A stretch of DNA of 64,000 nucleotides from the NCBI GenBank assembly GCA_026545765.1, contig CM048841.1:93701352-93765351 (forward strand), written 5' to 3'. Positions 1 through 10,257 of the stretch are shown here, piece by piece. A program made the position numbers and the translations under genes. This DNA comes from Plantago major (lineage: Eukaryota > Streptophyta > Magnoliopsida > Lamiales > Plantaginaceae). How positions within the stretch are numbered: position 1 is the stretch's first letter; each line of letters opens with the position of its first letter. A model generated the notes under the pieces. That model saw only the letters and a list, made by a program, of their open reading frames with translations, did not search any database and had not been told where the DNA came from.

Positions 1-1850
1 GTTGACTATATTACTAAGGAGCTAGATGCTGAACAAGCATCTGAAGCAAAGCATGATGCTAAAGCTGCATCTTCACCAAAGAAACCATCCTCCAAAGGCA
101 AGAAACCCATATCTGAGATGGCTGCCGCCTTCAGAAACCTTGATGAAGAAGTACAAGAGGATGAAGATCACTAGGCTGATGACTCAGATGATGAAGAAGA
201 CAGAACCTTGGCAGAACATGCAAATGTTCACTTGGGAGTTTCTTACTTAAAGAGAAAACTGATAGCTCCTCAAAGCTTCAGTAAGAAACCAAATCTCAAC
301 TCCCATGATTACATGGCCAAATACCAGGCTCTGGCAACTCTAAGAAAGGAGTTGTCTCAACAAAATGAAGAAGTAATTGCATCAGTCCCTGCTGAAATGA
401 AAAAGTTCATTGAGTTAATCACTCAAAGAACAACAAGCTTGGTCATTGCTCAGAGAGACCTAGGCATGGTAAGGGATGATGACAATAATCTTGCTGAAAA
501 AGCCCTCAATGAGGCTAGCTGTCTTTGGAAGCAGATGCTACTCAAGGCCCAGCTTCGAGCTCACTGATAAGGAAACAGGTCTTAACAAACAAAATCAGGA
601 GCTCAAGGCCAATCTCGAACAACTGGTTGCTGCTTACAACTATCTGCAAGGCAACTTTAACTCCCTGTCAGAATCGTTTGTGATTCTTAGTCAGTTAACA
701 ATGACTAAGGGGGGAAGGATTTCAAGATGCTCAGAGAGGAAGAGGAAGAGGAAACAAAAGAAAATCTGAACAACCACCTATCAGAATTAATAAGCCCTCC
801 TCCAGTCAGACTGCCCTACACATAGTGGCCACCACTCAGCAACTTCCTAAAAAAGGAATGACAACAAGGGCCAGAGCACAGAAACCTCCAAGGAGTACCA
901 AGGCTCCAAGGAGAAGACAAGTAAGAGGGATTGATGAGTCTTCTGGAGAAGAAGAAGAAGAAGAAGAAGAAGAAGAAGAAGAAGAAGAAGAAGAAGGCCA
1001 AATTAAATCCCTGGGCAATGAAGAAGGCTGCAAAACTTTCACAAGAATTAATCTTGATGATGATGATGAAGAGACTGATGAAGATGAAGCTCCTCTTCAC
1101 AGAAAAAGAAAAATTGATAGCTTAATCGAGCCTATAGTCGCAAAGCCTTTGGCGACTAAAACTCCTCTGGAAATACCAAGTCAATCCAGAGTGGTTCTTC
1201 AAGCAATCTAAGAGAAAACTCAAGGCAAAGGAGGAATAGATTGAGAGCTGAAAGAAGAAAAGGTCAACTTCCACTCAGGCCAGAAGAAGCCAGAATTGAG
1301 TATGTGAAGACTGACAACAACTCCTTCTCCTACAGGTGTATTCATCAGAGGAATGGATACTAGATACTGGAACTCAAGCACTTGCTTGTAAATGAAAAAG
1401 GATTTCGAGTACCCATCCATTAACAACTTATGGCATGGAGAAAAAGATAAGCCAATCTTGATCAACACCAATCATGTCAAAGCTTGGTTGGATTTTGAAG
1501 TTGTCAAGAGAGTTGAAGCCATGAGGAAGGACCTTAATGATGAATGTCCTTATGGAAAACCTGATGATGTGCATAAAGTCCCAAACCTCCTTTGGAGCAG
1601 AACAAGGCCAAGACTTGCTGTGGAACCATTTGAGTCATTCTACATGACTGAAGATCAATACAAGGGTGACATCAGATATCTGAGGATCATATATGATTAC
1701 TTCAAGCTATTAGATATCAGAATTGAGCATGCCTGGAAATGGGAAAAGTATTTATGGGTCAAACACTTTGCCAAGAAGAATCCCTCCAAATCATACAAGT
1801 CTGTGGTTATGCGGAGACCTCGAGATATTGGTCAGAACCTTGCTCTATGA
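1..1850 (+). pseudogene. Decayed env-like / third ORF of the copia element
   Basis: Coding-like sequence runs in several frames. Frame 1 covers 1-567 with an internal TAG at 172-174 and is lysine/glutamate-rich and coiled-coil-like. Frame 2 covers about 545-769 and has a heptad-like stretch rich in Asn, Leu and Glu. Frame 3 covers 825-1211 and carries basic RRR patches and a poly-Glu run. A last open stretch of 152 codons spans 1392-1850. Frame changes near 545-570, 770-825 and 1211-1390 show that it is broken. No catalytic domain is recognisable. Its place just upstream of a polypurine tract and LTR fits the env-like ORF of SIRE-type elements; a function as an envelope is not supported by anything visible. 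Confidence 0.5.
948..995 (+). repeat. (GAA)16 microsatellite inside the env-like ORF
   Basis: Sixteen uninterrupted GAA units encode a poly-Glu run in frame 3. The same tract reads as poly-Lys in one shifted frame and poly-Ser or poly-Phe on the other strand, which creates several false ORFs. Confidence 0.95.
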
Positions 1851-2269
1851 CTACTCAAATGATATCAAAAGATTTGGAGATAGGGAGTATGTAAATTGAT
1901 CCTTGGAGCTGCTGAAGATTTGAAGACTTGAAGATTAGTTTATTAGGATGTCTACTTGGAGCTTGGTTACTCCTGTTGTCCTAATTCACTATGTAATTTA
2001 TTTATTTTTGTGTATCTAGCTGACTGTACCTTATTGTTGTTTTATCTTGTAAAAGTTATCTGAATTTTCATTGTAACATATCTGATGAACCTACTCTCAG
2101 ATATCAATCTATAAAAGATAACTTGTCAGCAAAGATCACACCTTGTCATTTGGTTGATGTTTACTTTCTGCACTTAATTATATGAATTGGAAGATCATAA
2201 GAAATGATTAAGTGGTGGATTGTTTCCTCATCCAGATTTGTAATAGGTCGATAATAGTCATTGGTGATC

Positions 2270-2282
2270 AAAATGGGGGAAA
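2270..2282 (+). other. Polypurine tract (plus-strand primer) of the copia element
   Basis: A purine-rich AAAATGGGGGAAA tract sits 2 nt before the TG that opens the LTR. This is the expected position of the plus-strand priming site in an LTR retrotransposon. Confidence 0.75.
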
Positions 2283-2284
2283 TT

Positions 2285-3858
2285 TGTTAGGAATATATGT
2301 TTAGATTTTGATCAGCAACCTAATGACTTATTTTAGCTCAGAAAGGTGGTTTGTACTCTTGGTTCACTTGAACGCTGTAAAAGAGGAAACTCACTAAGTA
2401 TGATAGTCTAGCAAATCTTGTATAGGATGTTAGGTCTCTGAATGTAATTTTTTATTCCTCTAAGAAGACCAAGAAGAAGGCATCTAGCAGGAAAAGTTCA
2501 ACGGATTTGAAGATTGCACAAGATTGCTGAAGACAAGGATTTTCAGATACCTATGACCAGATATCTTGAAGACACAAGTGTTTTTAAATAAACAGTGTTG
2601 CAAAAGATATCTGAGAAATAAAAGGTTTCTGAAATGAGAAAAGTGCCCACATATATCTACACTCAGATACCTTGGACATAAACTATGTTTCTGAAAAGAA
2701 ATATATTATAACAAGTTGTTCCAACAAGTGGTATATGGAGTTGTGATAATCTCTGGAAAAGGACATGCAAAGCTTCAGAGAACTCTGATAGTATAAAATC
2801 TCTGATACAATGCATAGTTCCGTTGGCACTACAGGACAAAGTATAGTACAATGCATTGAATGCACGGACAGAGATGTCTGAACAAAAACGGTAGTTTCTG
2901 AAGAAGAAGACAAACGTACTAAAGTACTATACTAATATATCAATAGTTTGAATTTGATTTAAGCCTAACGGATACTATTCAAACGACACTCAAATTCATC
3001 TATAAATATCAACACTTAGACTGTTTGAGAACACACCTTAAAACACAGAACTTACACTGAACACTATCTTTAAAACTCTCAAGCATACTACTTACCTTCA
3101 AGCTTTCTGTTGCGACCAAAGCTCTTGATTCTAAGTAGTACAAAAGTTCTAAGTGTCCTGATCCTTAACAAGCATTGCTATTTGTGAAAGAATTGAATTA
3201 AGATTTGATATCTGAGATTCATTCTCTTGAACATTTATCATAGACTTGGGTCAGTAAAGAACAAGATACCATACATTGCAAAGTGTATTAAGTATACTTG
3301 ATTCTCAGCTATCTCGCATAACGAACAAGTTATTAAAGAAGCTCACCGACAAACTACCTTAACCAAAGACCTTAATTGGCGTGGAGTCTGGAAGTACTTA
3401 GTTTGAGAAACTAAGGAACAACTCAGGAAAGAGGTTTACGATGCAAGTGTGGAAAGCCGGGAATAAGCGAGGGGAACACTTTGTTGGGAACCTAGTGTAT
3501 TTAGGAATCGAGAGAAGATACTTGTAAGGTTACCTCAATTATCTGTCTTAGTGGATTCTAGGTCTGAGAAAGGCCGAAGTGGATTAGTTGAAAGATTACG
3601 CCACCTTTAGATACCGCTATAAAAAGACTTGTGTTATTTACTTTCTGCATTTATTAATTGTTTTATTTACCTTGCAAAGTTTTTACACCTATCTTCTTGA
3701 AACGTGCACTTATCACAGAAAAGTCTTCCGCTCTCTGAAATTAATTATCAGATATCCTCACAGATATCTGAGAAACTGTTTTTATCGACAAATGTTTTAA
3801 AAGACTATTCAACCCCCCCCCCTTCAGGTCTTTTACTTTGCCGTTATCTGGACCAACA
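2285..3858 (+). repeat. 3' LTR (about 1574 bp) of the copia element
   Basis: The left edge is TGTTAGG directly after the polypurine tract; the right edge is CCAACA. The short terminal inverted repeat TGTT/AACA is normal for LTRs. Inside are a TATA box (TATAAATA at 3001-3008) and an ATTCAACCCCC-type tract about 45 nt before the end, often seen at the LTR/leader junction of SIRE elements. Many copies of an AGATATCTGA-like motif occur through the LTR and the upstream 3' UTR (for example around 2550-2660 and 3750-3775). No second copy lies in the window, so the age cannot be estimated. Confidence 0.7.
3001..3008 (+). promoter_or_regulatory. TATA box of the LTR promoter
   Basis: TATAAATA lies in the middle of the LTR, followed about 30 nt later by a likely start region (ACACACC). 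This is the expected U3/R layout. Confidence 0.5.
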
Positions 3859-4244
3859 TCATCCAACCTTTGTGTAAAGTCAAATTTTTTATAAACTTTT
3901 TAGTGTAAAATGAAAAAAAAAAAAAGGTTATAGTGTAAACAAAAATTAGGTCAAAAGGTTTTAGTGTAAAAAAAAAATTCAAACAACTTATATAAAAGCA
4001 AGACGAAGTATATATTTTTGACTGCATATCGGGTTAACCACTGGTTTATCGGTTGAACCTATTGAACCATCATTTTCCGGTTGTCCGGTTCGATGACCAG
4101 TCCGGTTTTTTGTACAGTGCTAAATGTACTACCTTATTTCATTGACTCCATATACTCCAACAAGATGTTACAATAAATGTAAAGTCCTCCTCTGTTATCT
4201 TCGATCTCACATGTTCGATCCATGAACATATATGTAAGCAATTA
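3859..4244. other. Gene-free AT-rich flank with a repeat remnant
   Basis: No coding signal. It holds A-runs and, at 4025-4110, a degenerate stretch of GGTTGAAC / CCGGTTCGA words like those seen in many plant repeats. Its origin was not identified. Confidence 0.5.
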
Positions 4245-4518
4245 CTCCCTCCGGTCCATTAAAAGCTTTTTAAAGGGTTGCTTTATCTTTGTTTAAGAAG
4301 AATTAGTTAAATATTAGTTTGTGAGTGGTAGTATATTGATAAAGTTGTAAGTGGGTGATAAAATAAGTGAGAGAGTGAATAAAATGATGATAAAGTAGGA
4401 AATATAAAAAATAAAGAATTAGTTAGTGGGATTAAAAACTTTCTTTTTTTATGATAGGAAGTTTCTAACGAAACACCAAAAAAGGAAAGTTATGAAGTTT
4501 TTAATGGAACGGAGGGAG
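4245..4518. mobile_element. Stowaway-like MITE (family A)
   Basis: Starts CTCCCTCCGG and ends GGAGGGAG as an inverted repeat, flanked by TA on both sides (4243-4244 and 4519-4520). Size 274 bp, no ORF. The TIR and TA duplication are the defining traits of Stowaway (Tc1/mariner-derived) MITEs. A degenerate relative lies at 43820-44086. Confidence 0.85.
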
Positions 4519-7500
4519 TAGTAAATATTAATCAGAAATGTTAAACGCATGACATTTTTTACTAAACGCAGGACACTTTTTAACATTTTACAAATTAAAA
4601 TATTAATTTATAAAACAGCCCATTAATTTCAAAATAATACGATTTTACCCAAAATCACTTCAAATTATGCATTTCAACTCCCTTACATACACCTTCCTCT
4701 TTGAATCTTCAAACAAACAAAACTGAAGAACAAGTGGTTATGATCTTCATACTCATTCTCGTCCTCCTCGACACCATCATAATCTGCCCCAAAAATACCT
4801 TCATCACCATCATATTAGGTGAAGGTATAAAATATTGTGGTTCTTCATCATCGACGGATGGTTCTTAAATGCGAATCATTGGATATATATCCTAACAATA
4901 AATGGATTACATTGACAAATTAAAACATAAGAGCAATGTTATAAACAAATAAAAACAAATTTAACCAAACCATATACGATAAAACAATAGAACTAATTAC
5001 TTCAAAAAAAAAAAAAAAAAGGAAAAATGGGCCAAAAACATTATGGTAGCCACGAAATTTGCCGAGCGATGTTGTGGTCACCTCTAACAATGGCCGTGAA
5101 TTTTCGCTAATCTGCGAATCTTTGGTGACACAACATCATTTTGGTCAATCGACTACCAAACATGTTTTAGTTGTTTTTTGCCTTTTTTTACGAAATTTTG
5201 GTGAAATCTTAGTTAATTAAAATATAAGAACGCAATAAAATAATTATAAACAACTATAAATATCAAATTAAAATAATCCAAACCTCTTCAGATTTGCTAT
5301 CATTGCCATAGTCCAGTCAATACTTGCAAGATATGATTTTTTATTCCCGTTTGGTATTGTAGTGTGTTTACGCTTATATACTTTTGAAAATTTAAGGTAT
5401 TGTGAGGTTTAACGGAATATAGGATAAATATGAGATTAACTTTTATACTTATATTACTTTAATGACCTTTTGTAATATATTAAAAACTATCCAGTGTTTA
5501 ACATGTGGCCCATAGACTTGTGAGTTAGCTTAAAATCAGAGTTCTCAGGATTGTAGAAGTTGGATGTTGAATGAACTGTTGAGTAAACATCAACTTGCAA
5601 CATGAATCAATTTGGAGCAGGAAACATCAAGTTATCAAATTTCTAATTAGAAGCGAATCCATACTCTTATAGCTTTGTATAAATAGGTGATTCTTTTTTT
5701 TGGAAAGGAATAACATGTATTATTACTCCAAAACAATGTCAGTACATTTAAGGGCCGATAAAGCATCCAAGCTCGAAACAGAATTCGAATGAAACAATAA
5801 AAAACTAAGTAAACAAAGTAGACGAAAAGCACGCGCCCGCCTGCAGGGAGTAAGCTGCCGCTTGAAGCGTCCGCTATGTCATGTCAGCTATTAGAGTTAT
5901 GCAATTGAGTACTTAATTTAAGTTAAATTGAACTCATTTATTATAAGTATGTAAATCATACTTTAGTTACAAAAGACAATCTGTTTAATCCAATTAAATT
6001 ACAAGCCCTATTTGGATGAGTTTGCTTGTGTAATTTAAAACAAGTACCTAAATGGTGTGTCTATACGATACACCAGATTTTGTGGTCCAAATTGTTGGTT
6101 GGTTTGGTATTATAATAGTTTCGAGCAAGAGGATTGAAAAGAGATAGTTCGACTGGTTGTGAGATCCAACTAACTATGAGATACCAAGATGTGCATGAGT
6201 GCGTGCACTGATGAATGTGATTTTCGAACTGATGGAGGCTACATTACTACAATGAGATTTTTCTAGTGATTACTAGGAAATATATAAAATATTATTGATG
6301 TGTCTAGATTAACTATTGAATTAGAGTTCATAGTTGAGAATCTAGAAATAAGTGTGATATGCTTGGTATAACAATATTTTGAGAAACATTGCAATCCGAA
6401 AATAATACCACCAATAGTTAAAACTTTATTTGTTTCAAATGCTATTGGAAGAGGTTTATTTAATGGGATTTGTTGACTTAAATAGTCAAATCCGTGAGTA
6501 TATTTATAAAACCGGTATTGACATGTTGGATTATTGTAGAATCCAAAGAGAGTATCACGGACCATTATAATTGGTCGTTCAAGAGACCAAACGAGATTTC
6601 ATCGAGGGAAATGGGGTTTGAAGCCCATTAAATGATTGCCGCCCATGATGGCAACTCTACCTGAATTGTAAACCCCAATTTGCAGGTTCAAAGGGACAAC
6701 CGAATTGTGGGGGGATCGACCAAAGCACTCGAGAAATAGAGTTCCCAGCCTATTCCTATGGTGAAAGAGTGATAGACCTGTCCATGGTAGGAAAAGTGAC
6801 AAACTTTTAATGATCCTTATATGGTGATATGATAACGTGGGGTAAGACAGGGTACTCCTAGATAAGAGATCACCTATATCGAATGTGAAGGGGGCCGCTT
6901 CTATAAGATGAAACAAAGGGCTAGATCTCTAGAGCATTCGATGAATATTTCCAAGACAATCCACGGCCAAAATGGACAACAACGAAAGGAACGATTAAGG
7001 TGTGAGGAAACGTTGTGTTAGTATCATTGTCTTGTTACACACAAAATGCCGAACAGTTCAAGGCATCGCGTCCACTGGTTGGCAAGTGTATCCGATGGTA
7101 TTTCACTACGAAAGGTTCAAGGCTAACAACCACCTTTCCAGATGCAGCGAATTCCCGAGAACTCTCGAATTGCATTTCTTCATTTGCATGAGCATTATTA
7201 GCCAATTTCATTCATGTGGGGGATTGTTGGAGAATTGGTTGATTGAGCAACCATTTATACGTACTAAAGCCGTAAAATGTGCAACTTAACTTAAAAGTTG
7301 AAAAGTCAAGATGACATATCTTTGATCAAATTTTATATGAGGTCCACCATTTGTTTTTGACATGTTTTATAGTTCATCACATAGTGGGTTGCGCAAGTTA
7401 CGTGATGATGTATACATGGGCGAAAATCAATTCTCGGTGTGAATAAAAGTTTGCTCGAATTGTGACGTACAAATTGGGAGTATAAACATATGTGAATATT

Positions 7501-7586
7501 CTAGAAGAAATCTTTTGCACTTCTTCCATGTTATTACTCCAATTTTACCAATTAATTCTTTAATTTTCGGAATTAAGATGAATTAA
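4519..7586. other. 3 kb without a gene; remnants only
   Basis: No supported coding region. At 4537-4585 lies a copy of the TAAACGCAGGACA terminal motif of the TIR element at 21327-22255. At about 5692-5860 a poly-T start followed by unique sequence may be a minus-strand LINE 3' end (low confidence). From 6590 to 7225 there is non-AT-rich sequence with no open frame, possibly the interior of a non-autonomous LTR element. A GTGGGGGAT purine tract followed by TGTTGGAG at 7216-7232 resembles a PPT/3' LTR start, but no matching LTR end was found. Confidence 0.4.
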
Positions 7587-8707
7587 AATTGTAACTTTCT
7601 GGCCTTATCCCGGAACCATTTCCGTGGGCTTCTTCCCTCTTGTATCAATGTAACATCATTAAAGTACTTGCATTTGCAAGGAAACGAATTCACCGGACCT
7701 CTACCAGACGTGTTTTCAAGATCAAATGCCCTTGTCACGCTTGATGTTAGCGATAACAAGTTCTCTGGGGTAATCCCTGATTGGATGAGTTCTCTCTCGA
7801 ATTTGAGAGTGTTGCTGCTGAAAAACAACAATCTTGGAGAATCAATTCCATCTCAAATCTGCCAACTCGAAAACATTAGGATATTGGATCTTTCTTCGAA
7901 CAATTTTTCAGGAACCATACCCTCTTGCTTGTATCAGACCCCCTTCGGCAGTAACACTCCGTATGATGATACATTTGCGACAAATACAATCACATGGACA
8001 ACTCTGGACTCCTTCTCAAGATACACATACGAAAGTTTTCTCAATGTTAACCAGTACACTATGGCAGGTTACCAAGCGACAGAAAAGGAAGAGGAAATCG
8101 AGTTCATGTCAAAGCGTAGGTTCGAGAACTACAAAAGGAATCCCTTGTATTATATGTCTGGCATCGATCTTTCACAGAACGAACTGACAGGTTCCATCCC
8201 GAATGAGTTGGGATACTTAACAAGTATCCACACTCTAAACCTGTCCCACAATCACTTAACCAGCTCAATTCCAACTACATTCTCCAACTTGAGCCAAATA
8301 CAGAGCTTGGATCTCTCCTACAACGATTTGTCTGGTCGAATACCCCAGGAGTTGACAAAGTTAAACTTCACAACACAAACAACTTAGCCGGCAATACGAT
8401 GGAAAATCGACAATTTGACACATTCGATCAACAAAGCTATGTTGATAATCCTCTGCTCTGTGGACCACAACTAAATAGAAGTTGCAATCCATATGAACCA
8501 TCCTCACCGGACATTCCTCCTCACAGTTCAGGAGAAGAGAACGTGATTCTGCATTCATTTTTGTGGAGCTTCCTTGTGTTCTATGTTACAGCTTTCTCGG
8601 GTGTCATATCCTTGCTCTACTATAGTCCTTCCTGTCGGAGGCGACTATTTAAGCTTGTTGATGATCAGATGATGCAGAGAAAGGTGCTTCTAAGAAGAAT
8701 CTACTGA
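7587..8707 (+). pseudogene. Truncated LRR receptor-like protein (RLP) pseudogene
   Basis: From 7587 the frame encodes about nine plant-type extracellular LRRs (LxxLxLxxNxFxGxIP pattern), for example LDVSDNKFSGVIPDW and LDLSSNNFSGTIPSCLYQ, an island-like loop (about 7940-8150), then the last LRRs ending near 8365. The frame then hits TAG at 8385-8387. The rest of the protein continues in the +2 frame from about 8370: NPLLCGP cap, acidic linker, one membrane helix (about 8545-8620) and a short basic tail ending at 8705-8707. This is the C-terminal anatomy of Cf/EIX-type RLPs, which lack a kinase. The N-terminal signal peptide and most LRRs are absent: a TAA stands in frame at 7584. A small deletion near 8370 explains the frameshift. 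The pararetroviral repeat starts about 50 nt after the stop. Confidence 0.8.
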
Positions 8708-8935
8708 AATTGTTTGTATTCACAAGAAAATGAAACTGGAAGTGTCCAGCATTCTAAAAGAATTACTACGTGTGAATTATCTAGAAGTGTGTGTAAAATA
8801 GTACATGTGTGAATTATCTAGAAGTGTGTGTAAAATAGTGTGTGCTTAGTAATTAAGTAAAGGATATTCTTACTAAGTGGTTAAGTAAGAAATATCTCTT
8901 ACTTCATAAGTAAGAAAGGTAGTCCCTAAGACTAC

Positions 8936-8943
8936 TATAAATA
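8936..8943 (+). promoter_or_regulatory. TATA box of the viral pregenomic RNA promoter (5' copy)
   Basis: TATAAATA is followed by GAGGGC and lies about 100 nt before an AATAAA signal. The same element is conserved in the 3' repeat at 14156-14163. Confidence 0.7.
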
Positions 8944-9036
8944 GAGGGCTTGGGCATATGCCATAACGGAGCTAAAGCAAAGCTAAGCCTAGCAAGTGTG
9001 TCTGCAACCTACTACTACTTGTATTCCAGTTCTCTC

Positions 9037-9042
9037 AATAAA
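9037..9042 (+). terminator. Poly(A) signal in the viral terminal repeat (5' copy)
   Basis: AATAAA lies about 100 nt downstream of the TATA box. In pararetroviruses the same signal is skipped near the 5' end of the transcript and used at the 3' end. The 3' repeat has the same signal at 14256-14261. Confidence 0.6.
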
Positions 9043-9152
9043 AGCTTCCCCTTGTTCTTATCAACACTCTCCCTACTACAATTCCTACACACTATAAGCA
9101 CGATCCTAACCAAACCTCCTAAGTGGTTGTACCCACTATGTGTCTGTAAGCT

Positions 9153-9169
9153 TGGTATCAGAGCCATGG
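9153..9169 (+). other. Primer-binding site complementary to initiator tRNA-Met
   Basis: TGGTATCAGAGCCATGG directly follows the 5' terminal repeat. TGGTATCAGAGC is the standard complement of the plant initiator tRNA-Met 3' end, used by Caulimoviridae and many LTR retrotransposons to start minus-strand DNA. Confidence 0.9.
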
Positions 9170-9534
9170 CAGTCTAAGCTTTGGTCTTACCTTCCTGAGA
9201 AGTTCTAAACCAGTGAGCTATGTCCAACCATATGCTTATAAGGAAAGTATGCTCTGTGGTTGCCACCTAGTGGAACCTCCACATCAGAAATCTCACTAAG
9301 CAAGATCAAAAAAGGGTAGAGAAAAAACATATATGAGGTTATTATGCTCGGGTACCTTGAGGCTTCTGTGAGAAGAATGTATTGCCTCGGTGATAGCAGC
9401 AAATACCCTCATCAGTGTTTTCTCTGTATTCTTAGTGCTAAATATCAAAGGACATAACTCATTGTAGTTTATTACTTTAAAGGATAGGTAGGAAACTTTG
9501 TTTACTGTCTTGGCCTCTGGTTTTAAGTAACACA

Positions 9535-10257
9535 ATGGAGCATACATCCACTCTAGCCCGTTCCTCTTCAATCAACTCCTCCTCTTTCAACCTTAGAAAA
9601 TCCAACTCCAGTAAAATAGACTATCTTTATGAAGTAGAATATGTAAATGATGATAGTAAAGTCCCTATTACCCAGTTACCTCTTCTAAATCCATATAAAG
9701 CCTTCACAAAACCAAATTCTACCATTCCAAAAGTCATGAGACATGTGTTCAATCCAAACAAGCATGCTGCCAGAGAACTTGTCTTGGCATCTCAACTGGA
9801 ACAATACTTAGTTCCAGCAACTGAGGTAGAAGTCATGATTCCTCTCCGTCTCAATGAAGTCATGGTTCAGCAATGGAGAGCTCAAGGCTACACTCATCTG
9901 CACTATGGAGCCATTCGTATAGCAGTCACACTGCATGGTAGAAAAGGTTTACCTGTTGTGGCAAGACTTGCACTTCTTGACACAAGATACAGGCAATACC
10001 AACATGCATGTATTGCAACACTCCAGACTACGTTGAATGCAGGAACAGTGTTTGTTACACTTTTTCCAAATTTCAACATAGCACTAGATGATCCGCAAAT
10101 CTACCAAAACATCCAGATACAGTTGCAGATCGCAGGTGCCCCACAGGTCCAGAATACATATTCATCAACACTTCACTACCAGACTGCATACAGAGTTCAA
10201 AATCATGCCATGGATCTTAGCCTCCCAAGAGACACCGAAGATGCATTACTACTTTAG
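9535..10257 (+). pseudogene. Pararetroviral movement-protein region
   Basis: An open stretch of 240 codons starts at the first good ATG after a leader of about 370 nt. It has the layout of the 30K-superfamily movement proteins of Caulimoviridae: a variable Ser/Asn-rich N-terminus (residues 1-30), then a beta-rich core with the conserved Asp (about residue 149, in an LLDTR context). Such proteins modify plasmodesmata for cell-to-cell spread. The frame ends in TAG at 10255-10257 but coding-like sequence continues in the same frame beyond it, so in an intact relative this would be the N-terminal part of a longer polyprotein. The core is undamaged in this copy, but it is not followed by a usable downstream frame. 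Confidence 0.75.

Larger units (their letters stand above)
1..3858 (+). mobile_element. 3' part of a Ty1/copia (SIRE-type) LTR retrotransposon
   Basis: The window opens inside the element. In order it shows a decayed ORF region (1-1850), an untranslated stretch (1851-2269), a polypurine tract (2270-2282) and a long LTR (2285-3858) that starts TGTTAGG and ends CCAACA. A third ORF downstream of pol, an LTR over 1.5 kb and a C-run close to the LTR end are known traits of the SIRE/Maximus lineage of copia elements. The pol gene and the 5' LTR would lie left of the window, so the target-site duplication (candidate TCATC at 3859-3863) cannot be confirmed. Lineage is inferred from structure, not from a pol domain. 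Confidence 0.7.
8756..9152 (+). repeat. 5' LTR-like terminal repeat of the pararetrovirus
   Basis: About 397 bp, repeated at 13968-14370 with high identity. It contains a 35-bp unit duplicated in tandem at its start (GTGTGAATTATCTAG twice, 8770-8840), a TATA box, a likely transcription start and an AATAAA signal. It ends exactly where the primer-binding site begins, as a U3-R-U5 unit would. Confidence 0.85.

Noticed and set aside
816-1125. Poly-Ser, poly-Phe and poly-Lys open frames over the (GAA)16 tract
   Set aside because: They are readings of one microsatellite in other frames and on the other strand.
7216-7586. Second LTR retrotransposon ending before the RLP pseudogene
   Set aside because: The PPT/TG start looks good, but no LTR end, second LTR or coding domain was found, so it is noted only in the gene-free stretch.
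9153-9169. A tRNA gene at the tRNA-Met complementary sequence
   Set aside because: Only the primer-site complement is present; no cloverleaf or box A/B promoter surrounds it.
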